Assembly: GCA_017484235.1 (NCBI GenBank) | Contig: JAFUTM010000050.1 | Coordinates: 1 to 6,414, forward strand | DNA length: 6,414 bases | Direction of reading: 5' to 3' | Origin: Selenomonadaceae bacterium | GTDB lineage: Bacteria > Bacillota > Negativicutes > Selenomonadales > Selenomonadaceae | Shown here: in pieces, positions 1-5,821 of the stretch | Layout: every line of letters begins with the position of its first letter | How positions within the stretch are numbered: position 1 is the stretch's first letter | Notes under the pieces: generated by a model | Database searches by the model: none | Told to the model about the DNA's origin: nothing | Seen by the model: the letters and a program-made list of their open reading frames with translations, nothing else | Translations under genes and position numbers: made by a program

Positions 1-25
1 ATTCTATTATGTGAGGTGCATTTTT

Positions 26-181
26 ATGAAGTATGTGTGTAATGTTTGTGGCTACGAGTATGACGAAGAAACCGGCGATCCTGATAACGGTATTGAGCCT
101 GGCACCAAATTTGAAGACCTGCCAGAAGATTGGGTCTGCCCTCTCTGCGGTGTCGGCAAAGATGATTTCTCTGAAGCATAA
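26..181 (+). CDS. Rubredoxin
   Basis: This encodes a 51-residue rubredoxin, a small cytoplasmic one-electron carrier with a single iron held by four cysteines. Two metal-binding loops are visible: CxxCG with Cys5 and Cys8, and CPLCG with Cys38 and Cys41. The aromatic and acidic residues between them (Tyr10, Tyr12, the GTKF segment, and DLPEDWVCP) match the classic family pattern. At 51 residues it is a normal single-domain member with no fused module. The start is supported by an AGGTG ribosome binding site at about 14-18. A TATTAT at 5-10 could be a -10 box, but its -35 would lie at or beyond the left edge. In anaerobes rubredoxins usually pass electrons to peroxide- or oxygen-reducing partners; no such partner lies in the window, so the specific partner is unknown. 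No clear terminator separates it from the mdh promoter. Confidence 0.96.
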   Translation: MKYVCNVCGYEYDEETGDPDNGIEPGTKFEDLPEDWVCPLCGVGKDDFSEA

Positions 182-199
182 AATATTTTCAATTTGATA

Positions 200-228
200 T
201 TGTAAATTATAATTAGAAATGCTATAAT
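200..228 (+). promoter_or_regulatory. Housekeeping sigma-type promoter of mdh, extended -10
   Basis: A -35-like TTGTAA (200-205) and a perfect TATAAT (223-228) are separated by 17 bases. TG stands one base before the -10 box (220-221), giving an extended -10. The promoter lies 39 bases before the mdh start codon, which has an AAGGAG ribosome binding site at 253-258. This suggests mdh is transcribed on its own, apart from any read-through from the rubredoxin gene. Confidence 0.75.
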
Positions 229-267
229 AAACTTAGTTAATTAAACTTTAATAAGGAGACTGATAAT

Positions 268-1221
268 ATGAAAGTAACTGTAGTTGGAGCAGGTAACGTT
301 GGTGCAACTGCTGCTAATGTTTTGGCAACGAAGGGTTTTGCGAGTGAAGTAGTCCTTATCGACATCAAAGAAGGCCTCAGCGAAGGCAAAGCTATGGACA
401 TTATGCAGACAGCGCATATGTTGAATTTTAACACAAAGGTTACAGGTGTGACGAATGATTATGCAGCGACGGCAGGCTCGCAGGTCATTATCATCACTTC
501 CGGTATTCCTCGTAAACCAGGAATGAGCCGTGAAGACCTTATCGGTGTCAACGCCGGTATCGTCGGCGGAGTTATGGATTCCTGCCTTAAACATTCACCA
601 GATGCAATTTTCATCATCGTTTCCAATCCAATGGACGCAATGACTTATTTGGCACTCAAGAACAGCAAACTGCCACGCAATCGCATTCTCGGTCAGGGCG
701 GTATGCTCGACAGCAGCAGATTCCGTTATTTCCTGTCCAAAGCTCTGCAGAAGGCTGGCTACAATGCAACTCCGACTGATATTGACGGTATGGTAATTGG
801 CGGTCATTCCGACAAGACAATGGTTCCGCTTGTATCGCTTGCAACATACAAGGGTATTCCTGTAACTCAGCTTCTCAGTCAAGAACTTATCACCGAAGCT
901 GTTGAACAGACCAAAGTCGGTGGCGCAACTCTCACCAAACTGCTCGGCACTTCCGCTTGGTACGCTCCAGGTGCAGCAGCCGCCGCAATGGTTGAGGCAA
1001 TTGCACTTGATGCTAACAAACTGATTCCGTGCTGCGTCTATCTCGATGGTGAATACGGCGAGAAAGACCTCTGCATTGGCGTTCCAGCTATTCTGGGCAA
1101 AAATGGTCTTGAAAAAATCGTCGAAGTTAAACTTGAAGGCGACGAAAAAGCTAAATTTGATGAGTCAGTTGCAGCTGCACGCAACACCAACTCCAAACTC
1201 GGCGACGCTCTCAAAGCATAA
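268..1221 (+). CDS. mdh: NAD-dependent malate dehydrogenase, LDH-like type
   Basis: This 317-residue cytoplasmic enzyme interconverts malate and oxaloacetate with NAD(H). In a fermentative anaerobe it would probably run toward malate, feeding fumarate and succinate formation (inference). The Rossmann loop GAGNVG is at residues 7-12 and Asp32 is the NAD-selecting acid. The substrate loop PRKPGMSR places Arg82 and Arg88; Arg82 is what distinguishes malate from lactate dehydrogenases, which have Gln there. Asn120 in NPMD, Asp148 and Arg151 in LDSSRFR, and catalytic His180 in GGHSDK complete the active site. LGTSAWYAPGAA (226-237) is the conserved C-terminal substrate-site helix region. The length is a few residues above the family's usual 310 or so, with extra residues around 162-168. 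The overall wording resembles Bacteroidota MDHs as I recall them. The gene has its own promoter, ribosome binding site and terminator, so it is probably a single-gene unit. Confidence 0.96.
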   Translation: MKVTVVGAGNVGATAANVLATKGFASEVVLIDIKEGLSEGKAMDIMQTAHMLNFNTKVTGVTNDYAATAGSQVIIITSGIPRKPGMSREDLIGVNAGIVGGVMDSCLKHSPDAIFIIVSNPMDAMTYLALKNSKLPRNRILGQGGMLDSSRFRYFLSKALQKAGYNATPTDIDGMVIGGHSDKTMVPLVSLATYKGIPVTQLLSQELITEAVEQTKVGGATLTKLLGTSAWYAPGAAAAAMVEAIALDANKLIPCCVYLDGEYGEKDLCIGVPAILGKNGLEKIVEVKLEGDEKAKFDESVAAARNTNSKLGDALKA

Positions 1222-1245
1222 AAATAAACATTCTGAAATAAATAT

Positions 1246-1279
1246 AGAACTCTGCCGTAACAGGTGGAGTTCTTTTGTT
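1246..1279 (+). terminator. Intrinsic terminator after mdh
   Basis: AGAACTC (1246-1252) pairs with GAGTTCT (1267-1273). Two G-U pairs and two C-G pairs extend the stem to 11 pairs around a GTAACA loop. A T-rich stretch (TTTTGTT) follows at once. It lies 25 bases after the mdh stop codon. Confidence 0.88.
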
Positions 1280-1299
1280 ATCATTAAGCAATATATTAT

Positions 1300-1327
1300 T
1301 TAAGTTTTTCCACATTTATGACGATAT
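1300..1327 (+). promoter_or_regulatory. Possible sigma-28/SigD-type promoter
   Basis: TTAAGTTT (1300-1307) matches the motility-sigma -35 consensus TAAAGTTT at 7 of 8 positions. GACGATAT (1320-1327) matches the Bacillus SigD -10 consensus GCCGATAT at 7 of 8. The spacer is 12 bases, close to the usual 11. No good housekeeping -35/-10 pair was found in this gap. The site lies between the mdh terminator and the ribosome binding site of the 95-residue gene. AT-rich DNA can give chance matches to the -35; the -10 is the more telling half. Confidence 0.4.
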
Positions 1328-1363
1328 AAATTGTGACTTGATATTCGTAAGGAGGCGATCATC

Positions 1364-1651
1364 ATGTTAGAAAAAATTGAACGCATCGCTCGCATTAAAC
1401 GTGTAGAGAATGATGTTGCCAAGCGTTTTGACCGTAAAAGTGGATACAAGGACGAACAAAATTCCAAAAAGAAGTTCAGCAAAACCCTTCAAAATGCCGT
1501 TGACAAAAGCAATGAAGTAGCGGCAACTGTGCAGCTCTCGGATAATGTTAATATGTCTTCCGCTGCCTCAGTTCACCTTACTGCAACGCCTTCACATTCA
1601 TTGTTTTATATGTCCGGCCTGTCACTCAATCAGTTGATTCTTAACGGTTAA
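1364..1651 (+). CDS. Hypothetical 95-residue protein
   Basis: I do not recognise this protein. It is supported by a textbook AAGGAGG ribosome binding site (1349-1355) eight bases before the ATG, and by a terminator on each side, which makes it a stand-alone transcription unit. The protein has two contrasting halves. Residues 1-50 are rich in Lys, Arg, Glu and Asp and probably helical (LEKIERIARIKRVENDVAKR). Residues 51-95 are nearly uncharged and rich in Ser, Ala and Thr, ending in a hydrophobic stretch (SLFYMSGLSLNQLIL). There is no signal peptide, no transmembrane helix long enough to be convincing, and no cysteine. The sigma-28-like promoter in front would suggest a link to motility or the cell surface, but that rests only on the promoter match. 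It could also be a lineage-specific small protein of unrelated role. Confidence 0.72.
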   Translation: MLEKIERIARIKRVENDVAKRFDRKSGYKDEQNSKKKFSKTLQNAVDKSNEVAATVQLSDNVNMSSAASVHLTATPSHSLFYMSGLSLNQLILNG

Positions 1652-1652
1652 A

Positions 1653-1674
1653 ATTTCTGTTTGATTTCTGTTTG
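1653..1674 (+). repeat. Tandem 11-bp repeat, two copies
   Basis: ATTTCTGTTTG occurs twice back to back (1653-1663 and 1664-1674), directly after the stop codon of the 95-residue gene. The second copy supplies part of the left arm of the terminator stem at 1669-1677. The repeat may simply be a local duplication. Confidence 0.85.
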
Positions 1675-1712
1675 TTTTAAGGACGCGGGCGGGTGGGTAA
1701 ACAAACATTTTT
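1669..1712 (+). terminator. Intrinsic terminator with a G-rich loop
   Basis: TGTTTGTTT (1669-1677) pairs perfectly with AAACAAACA (1699-1707), giving nine pairs, followed by TTTTT (1708-1712). The 21-base loop is unusual: it holds GGACGCGGGCGGGTGGG, which stands out in this AT-rich region. The stem is weak in GC for a terminator, so the G-rich loop, which could fold on itself, may contribute to pausing. It closes the 95-residue gene before tadA. Confidence 0.65.
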
Positions 1713-1713
1713 A

Positions 1714-1743
1714 TTAAAGTTTATTAATTGCGGTTGTTAATAT
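1714..1743 (+). promoter_or_regulatory. Possible promoter of the tadA operon
   Basis: TAATAT (1738-1743) is preceded by TG one base upstream (1735-1736), an extended -10 arrangement. The -35 is poor: TTAAAG (1714-1719) with an 18-base spacer. Transcription would start near 1750, which favours the ATG at 1760 over the GTG at 1745. TAAAGTTT at 1716-1723 also matches the sigma-28 -35 perfectly, but the matching -10 (GTTAATAT) lacks the CCG core. Confidence 0.35.
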
Positions 1744-1759
1744 TGTGGAAACTAAAAAT

Positions 1760-2203
1760 ATGAATAATAAAAATTATATGGAAATTGCGCTTGAACAGGC
1801 GCAGTTTGCCTTGAGAAAAAATGAAATACCGGTTGGTGCCGTGCTCGTTGCTGAGGACGGCTTTATTATTGCCAAAACTCACAACCTTGTCAACACTCTA
1901 AGCGATCCGACTGCTCACGCCGAAATTTTGGCAATTAAACAGGCGTCTAAAATTTATGGTTTAAGGTTGACGGGCACCTCACTTTATGTTACTATGGAAC
2001 CGTGCCCAATGTGCGCTGGCGCAATGGTTCTTGCCAGGATTCACCGTTTGATTTATGCTATGCCTTCACCTTATGGCGCAGCAGAGTCGTTATTTAATGT
2101 AACTAATAATGCCCTGCTCAATCACCGTATAGAAGTCACTGCCGGCTGTCTGGAAGAATCGGCACGCGATATGATGAAACAGTTTTTTAATTTGAAAAGG
2201 TGA
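1760..2203 (+). CDS. tadA: tRNA-specific adenosine deaminase TadA
   Basis: This zinc enzyme deaminates adenosine 34 of tRNA-Arg(ACG) to inosine, allowing one tRNA to read several arginine codons; it acts in the cytoplasm as a dimer. The 147-residue protein carries the deaminase signature. HAE holds zinc ligand His53 and proton-shuttling Glu55, and PCPMC holds zinc ligands Cys82 and Cys85. NEIPVGAVLV (21-30) and the MEPCPMCAGAM block are characteristic of TadA rather than of cytidine or dCMP deaminases. I start at the ATG at 1760, which gives the usual short N-terminus ending in YM. A GTG at 1745 would add five residues but has no ribosome binding site and may precede the transcription start. 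The GGA at 1747-1749 is a weak site for the ATG. The stop codon overlaps the ribosome binding site of the next gene, six bases away, so the two are probably translationally coupled. Confidence 0.95.
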   Translation: MNNKNYMEIALEQAQFALRKNEIPVGAVLVAEDGFIIAKTHNLVNTLSDPTAHAEILAIKQASKIYGLRLTGTSLYVTMEPCPMCAGAMVLARIHRLIYAMPSPYGAAESLFNVTNNALLNHRIEVTAGCLEESARDMMKQFFNLKR

Positions 2204-2209
2204 TTTTAT

Positions 2210-2785
2210 ATGTCTAATTCCAACAAGGATACATCTAAGCCGAAACTTACTTCTAAAGCTGAAATTAAATCTTCAAAAAGGCGTAAAAAATCTGATGAAG
2301 TTGATTTTAACGTTCCAGTAAAAAAGCAGCGCATTCTAACTGTAGTAAATCCTGAAACTGGTGAAGTCGAGGCTCGCGTCCAGCTTCGTGACAGATTGTG
2401 GTCTGGCGGCTGGTTTGCATTTTTCCAAAAATCTGCTGTTTATCTTGCAGAAAATCTCAACGGTGAGCAATTTCGAGTGTTTATGTTTATGTTGTCCAAA
2501 ATCGATTATGGCAATTATGTCCGCGTTACCAATAAAGTTATCAGTCGTAATTTAAATATGAAGCACGAAAATGTAAGCCGCGCTATTCGTGGTTTAATCG
2601 AAAAAAATATTATCGTCGTCGAAGATACCTTTGGAATAAGTCGTATTTATCGTGTAAATCCAACTTTTTTGCACAAAGGCCGCGATTATTATAAAACTCA
2701 CTCTGAATATGCCCAAATTCGTGAAGAAGCTCTTACAGCTGCAAAGAAAGACGGCGATGACGATAATGAAGATGAGGAAAGTTAA
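2210..2785 (+). CDS. RepL-like winged-helix DNA-binding protein
   Basis: This 191-residue protein looks like the Firmicute plasmid replication protein RepL family. A basic, disordered N-terminus (1-42, with KSSKRRKK) leads to a VNPETGEVE motif (46-54). A helical segment with YLAENLNGEQFRVFMFML (78-95) follows. The winged helix-turn-helix (about 104-150) has a recognition-helix region NMKHENVSRAIRGLIEKNII. Its wing runs into RVNPTFLHKG (148-157), the position where RepL proteins have a similar NPxLLxRG ending. The C-terminus is strongly acidic (DGDDDNEDEE, 181-190). AAAAGGTGA just before the ATG is a good ribosome binding site overlapping the tadA stop. It sits inside a chromosomal-type operon, with no iteron cluster, partition gene or mobile-element gene visible. 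It may therefore be a domesticated regulator or an integrated-plasmid relic. The family assignment is from motif memory, so function remains open. Confidence 0.72.
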   Translation: MSNSNKDTSKPKLTSKAEIKSSKRRKKSDEVDFNVPVKKQRILTVVNPETGEVEARVQLRDRLWSGGWFAFFQKSAVYLAENLNGEQFRVFMFMLSKIDYGNYVRVTNKVISRNLNMKHENVSRAIRGLIEKNIIVVEDTFGISRIYRVNPTFLHKGRDYYKTHSEYAQIREEALTAAKKDGDDDNEDEES

Positions 2786-2796
2786 AATTATTTGAT

Positions 2797-3966
2797 ATGG
2801 CGAATACAAAAAAACAGCGATTACCGGCAATTGAATATATCAGAGGCATCTCAATGCTCGGAGTAATTGGCATACACGTAGGCTCACAATATATGATGAA
2901 TCCATCAGCTAACGTTCATCTTTTAGCACTGTTTGAGATCGTGACGCGCTTCGCCGTGCCAATATTCTTTTTTATTTCGGCCTTCGGTTTATTTTATAAT
3001 CTGGACATAAACAAAAATTTCGACTATATAGACTTTATGCAGCGGCGGTTTAAGACTGTTCTGATACCTTATTTGGTGTGGTCAGCATTTTATTTGATAC
3101 ACGATAATTTTTTTTATGGCGTCGGTCTGCCGGATTTATTCTATTTAATAAAAGTGTTATTTTTCGGGCTGGCCAAGTATCAATTGTACTTTTTGGTTTT
3201 ATTGTTATGGTTTTACTTGCTAATGCCGATTTGGATTGATTTAGTCCGAATTATGACTCCGTTTAAATTAGTCGTATTGTTGATTTTTCAAGTTGCCTTC
3301 AATCATTTTTCAAGTTTTAATATGGATTTTATCATGTTCATTTATAACCTGCCGGAAAATTCACTGCTAAAATGGTTTTTAATGTACAGGCTCAACTATT
3401 GGATATTGCATTATATATTTATTTTCATACTCGGTGGTTACGTGGCAGTCCATATCAAAAGTTTTATGACATTTATGAAGCAGAACGATATTTCCATATG
3501 TATGTTTTTTATGATTTCATTAACGGCACTGCTCACGCATTATTATTTAATATTGTACGTGCAGCACCTGACGCCGGAAGCTGCAGTAAATACGGCACAT
3601 CAACTCTCACCTGCCGGTATTGCCTACACCATTACAGCCTCAGTATTTTATTTTACAATCTTTACGTTTAATGACTTTTCCAATGCCTTAAAGTCTGTGC
3701 TGTCTTTCTTCGGCAAACACTCATATTTTGCATATTTATTTCACCCGTTTATTATATCGTGGCTTGAACTACTCTTACAGTCCAGCGGTCGCATTATGAC
3801 AGCGTCGATAGCAATTATATTTTATATAGCAGTTGTAACACTTTCAATTTTTGCTGCCGTTATATTCCGCACATTTGGTGAAGTTATTCCTATCATTAAC
3901 AAGTTGACTATTGGCGTCTATGCTAAGAATAAAAAAGTTGGAGGACTCAAAAAGAATGAAATTTGA
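2797..3966 (+). CDS. Acyltransferase family 3 membrane protein
   Basis: This 389-residue integral membrane protein belongs to the acyltransferase-3 family, which transfers acyl groups (often acetyl) to sugars of surface polysaccharides, peptidoglycan or secreted glycans. The N-terminal signature is present: Arg16 in YIRGISML and His27 in GVIGIH. The second membrane helix follows as FAVPIFFFISAFGLFY. The typical last-third motif FFGKHSYFAYLFHPFI is also present (about 306-321). Many hydrophobic stretches suggest roughly ten transmembrane helices. The C-terminal tail is basic (NKKVGGLKKN). The length fits a stand-alone member without the extracytoplasmic SGNH domain some relatives carry. The ribosome binding site is weak: the nearest purine-rich run (GAGGAAAG, 2774-2781) is 15 bases from the ATG, so translation may depend on coupling to the preceding gene 11 bases upstream. 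Substrate cannot be told; no glycan cluster lies nearby. Its end overlaps the helicase start by 11 bases. Confidence 0.9.
   Translation: MANTKKQRLPAIEYIRGISMLGVIGIHVGSQYMMNPSANVHLLALFEIVTRFAVPIFFFISAFGLFYNLDINKNFDYIDFMQRRFKTVLIPYLVWSAFYLIHDNFFYGVGLPDLFYLIKVLFFGLAKYQLYFLVLLLWFYLLMPIWIDLVRIMTPFKLVVLLIFQVAFNHFSSFNMDFIMFIYNLPENSLLKWFLMYRLNYWILHYIFIFILGGYVAVHIKSFMTFMKQNDISICMFFMISLTALLTHYYLILYVQHLTPEAAVNTAHQLSPAGIAYTITASVFYFTIFTFNDFSNALKSVLSFFGKHSYFAYLFHPFIISWLELLLQSSGRIMTASIAIIFYIAVVTLSIFAAVIFRTFGEVIPIINKLTIGVYAKNKKVGGLKKNEI
3940..3944 (+). promoter_or_regulatory. Ribosome binding site deciding the helicase start
   Basis: GGAGG lies inside the end of the acyltransferase gene, 11 bases before the ATG at 3956. 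It supports that ATG over the in-frame TTG at 3911, which would add 15 residues that do not belong to the helicase fold. Confidence 0.7.
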
Positions 3967-5056
3967 AGAACTTAATTTATCACAGGAATTATTAAAAGCA
4001 GTACAATCACTCGGCTTTAAAGAACCGACTAAAATACAAGAACTGGCAATACCTAAAATTTTATCAGGTGAAAATATAATTGGACAGGCTCCAACTGGCA
4101 CAGGCAAAACAATGGCCTACTTGCTGCCGATATTTCAACGGTTAGATGCCTCCAGTAAAAATATACAAGCCGTAATTTTATCACCGACTTATGAACTTTC
4201 AATGCAGACGGCACGAACGGCAAACGACTTAGCCGATAAATCTGGTTTAATGTTAAAAGCACAAGGCTTGATCGGCGGTGCAAATATATCAAGGCAAATC
4301 GATGCTTTAAAAAAGAAACCGCAATTAATTGCCGGCTCTGCTGGCAGGATAATGGAGTTATATCGCAAACGAAAATTACATCTTCACGCTGTAAAATTCT
4401 TAGTGCTTGATGAGTTTGACCGGTTACTTGATAAGCAGCATTATAACAGCGTACTCGAAGTATTTAAGTTACTGCCAAATGATATTCAATGTATGATGTT
4501 TTCAGCAACGGCACCTAAAAGAGCACTGGAGCAGTCTCAAATATTTGGCGACCTAGAATTGATTAAAGTTGCTGCAGACGCTGCCTTTGCCGCAGAACGT
4601 GAAAATTTATATAAAATCGTTGAGTTCCGCGAAAAAATAACTGAGGTTAGAAAATTAACTCACCGCTTTAAGATTAAGCGCGGATTGGTATTCATTAACA
4701 GAAACTTTGATGCCTTTGTGACGCTGGAAAAGCTGAGGTACGACGGAATAAAAGCTGAATCGCTGATTGGCACGTCCGACAAGGTGAAGCGCAAACAAGC
4801 GATTGCAAACTTTAAATCCGGCAAGGCTCAGCTCTTGTTGAGTACGGATTTAGCGGCACGCGGACTGGACATTGCGGATATTGACTACGTTATCAATTTA
4901 AACTTTCCTGATAATGCGCAGATGTATCTGCACCGTGCAGGACGCACTGCCCGTGCCGGAGCAACCGGCAAAGTGATTACGCTTGTCGATAAAAAAGAAT
5001 TATACAAACTTGATGAGCTTAGAAAAAAACTTAAAATTGACTTCATTAAAATCTGA
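3956..5056 (+). CDS. DEAD-box RNA helicase, YfmL-like
   Basis: This is a 366-residue ATP-dependent RNA helicase made of just the two RecA-like core domains. In order: the Q motif with FKEPTKIQ (21-28), motif I APTGTGKT (45-52), Ia PTYELSMQ (77-84), and a GG (107-108) within LIGGAN. These are followed by SAGR in place of TPGR (128-131), motif II DEFD (152-155), motif III SAT (183-185), motif V STDLAARGLD (296-305) and motif VI HRAGRTAR (326-333). The IGGAN plus KKxP plus ELxxxxKLxxH pattern, the lack of a C-terminal tail, and a motif II that is not DEAD all resemble Bacillus YfmL, which is implicated in 50S ribosome assembly and cold growth. That role here is inference. The ATG at 3956 starts the conserved FxxLNLSxELLKA segment. 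The gene overlaps the acyltransferase gene by 11 bases and is followed by a terminator, so it is the last gene of the tadA operon. Confidence 0.93.
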   Translation: MKFEELNLSQELLKAVQSLGFKEPTKIQELAIPKILSGENIIGQAPTGTGKTMAYLLPIFQRLDASSKNIQAVILSPTYELSMQTARTANDLADKSGLMLKAQGLIGGANISRQIDALKKKPQLIAGSAGRIMELYRKRKLHLHAVKFLVLDEFDRLLDKQHYNSVLEVFKLLPNDIQCMMFSATAPKRALEQSQIFGDLELIKVAADAAFAAERENLYKIVEFREKITEVRKLTHRFKIKRGLVFINRNFDAFVTLEKLRYDGIKAESLIGTSDKVKRKQAIANFKSGKAQLLLSTDLAARGLDIADIDYVINLNFPDNAQMYLHRAGRTARAGATGKVITLVDKKELYKLDELRKKLKIDFIKI

Positions 5057-5072
5057 TAATTTGATAAAAAAT

Positions 5073-5113
5073 AAAATCCTCGCCACTCGCAGTTGAGATG
5101 ATGAGGATTTTTA
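5073..5113 (+). terminator. Intrinsic terminator of the tadA-helicase operon
   Basis: AAAATCCTC (5073-5081) pairs with GAGGATTTT (5103-5111) over nine pairs. A short inner stem (CTC with GAG, 5086-5088 and 5095-5097) is possible. The T-rich run ends the hairpin and continues as TTAATTTTAATTT. It begins 17 bases after the helicase stop. Confidence 0.85.
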
Positions 5114-5133
5114 ATTTTAATTTCATACTCTTA

Positions 5134-5142
5134 TGATATAAT
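5134..5142 (+). promoter_or_regulatory. Extended -10 promoter of the secreted-protein gene
   Basis: TATAAT (5137-5142) is perfect and preceded by TG one base upstream (5134-5135). The -35 region is poor (TTTTAA at 5115-5120, 16-base spacer), so recognition would rely on the extended -10. Transcription would begin near 5149, about 24 bases before the start codon. Confidence 0.65.
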
Positions 5143-5172
5143 ACCTTGAAATTGATAAAAGGTGGTTTCGTA

Positions 5173-5640
5173 ATGAAAAAATTTATTATAAGTTTATTAT
5201 TTTATATAATGTGTATGTCCGTTTGTTTTGCCGCAAATATCGGTTCTGAGCAAGCCGCTCTGAGCGGTATTCAGGTTGATGCGACTATGAATTACGTCAA
5301 GAAGGTTTACGGCGAACCGGAGAGAAGCGAGACGAGCTATGATTCTCGTTACGGTACGAACACTACGACTTGGTATTATGGCAAGAGCGTTAAAATCCAC
5401 TTCGTCGAAGGCTACGACGGCGTAAATCACGTCGATTCTATGACGATTTCCGCTAACAATGGCTTTGCTACTACGGACGGCGTAACCGTTGGTATGAATG
5501 TTGATATATTGCAGCAGATTTACGGTGAGCCTTGGCTGGTTCGTGACGAGTCTGTTTATCTTTACAAAACCAATGGCGGTGCTAAGTTAATTTTTAGTAC
5601 CAAAGACGGCATCATTAAAACTATCAGTTTGACTTATTAA
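5173..5640 (+). CDS. Secreted protein with two BamE-like repeats
   Basis: This is a 155-residue exported protein. Residues 1-20 form a signal peptide: KK, a hydrophobic core, then CFA before AN, fitting signal peptidase I. The VC pair does not make a proper lipobox. The mature part contains two copies of one motif, GIQVDATMNYVKKVYGEPE (32-50) and GVTVGMNVDILQQIYGEPW (103-121). Each is followed by a beta-rich stretch ending in a similar strand (VDSMTIS and IKTISLT). The GxxxxxxxxxxYGEP arrangement resembles the BamE/SmpA-like fold (two helices packed on a three-stranded sheet), suggesting a tandem duplication. Such domains usually bind other envelope proteins; the partner here is unknown. The start at 5173 is set by AAGGTGG (5159-5165) seven bases upstream; an upstream in-frame TTG at 5146 would spoil the signal peptide. 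It lies between its own promoter and a convergent intergenic region, so it is monocistronic. Confidence 0.82.
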   Translation: MKKFIISLLFYIMCMSVCFAANIGSEQAALSGIQVDATMNYVKKVYGEPERSETSYDSRYGTNTTTWYYGKSVKIHFVEGYDGVNHVDSMTISANNGFATTDGVTVGMNVDILQQIYGEPWLVRDESVYLYKTNGGAKLIFSTKDGIIKTISLTY

Positions 5641-5712
5641 TCTTGCTATTCTTTATTGGTTATTGCTGTCGTTCATTTAGTGACTAAGTTAAATTTTTTT
5701 AAGTTACGTCTT

Positions 5713-5821
5713 CTTTCTTTAGCCGTAAAGAATCTTTTGTTTGGTCAAGCTGCTGAAGCTTCGTAAACCGCATCGGCTAAGGAAAGCTGAGAGGCTAGAC
5801 CAACTAAAAGTACAAAGAAAG
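5713..5821. repeat. Large imperfect inverted repeat, possible structured RNA
   Basis: CTTTTGTTTGGTCAAGC (5734-5750) pairs with GCTAGACCAACTAAAAG (5794-5810) at 15 of 17 positions, one of them a G-U wobble. Outside this, CTTTCTTT (5713-5720) pairs with AAAGAAAG (5814-5821). Alternatively, CTTTCTTTAGCC (5713-5724) pairs with GGCTAAGGAAAG (5775-5786) over 12 positions with one G-U, which would cross the main stem. Two mutually exclusive or pseudoknotted folds are thus possible. No flanking gene explains this structure, and an intergenic dispersed repeat is the simplest reading. Confidence 0.55.

Noticed and set aside
194..199. TTGATA as -35 of the mdh promoter
   Set aside because: It is a better sequence match than TTGTAA, but its 23-base spacing to TATAAT is too long; TTGTAA at 200-205 gives 17.
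241..594. Minus-strand open frame opposite mdh
   Set aside because: It lies antisense to a well-supported malate dehydrogenase, has no family motif, and its Cys/His-rich composition is typical of a shadow frame.
1046..1303. Plus-strand open frame overlapping the end of mdh and its terminator
   Set aside because: It runs through the mdh terminator hairpin, has no ribosome binding site, and is out of frame with an established enzyme.
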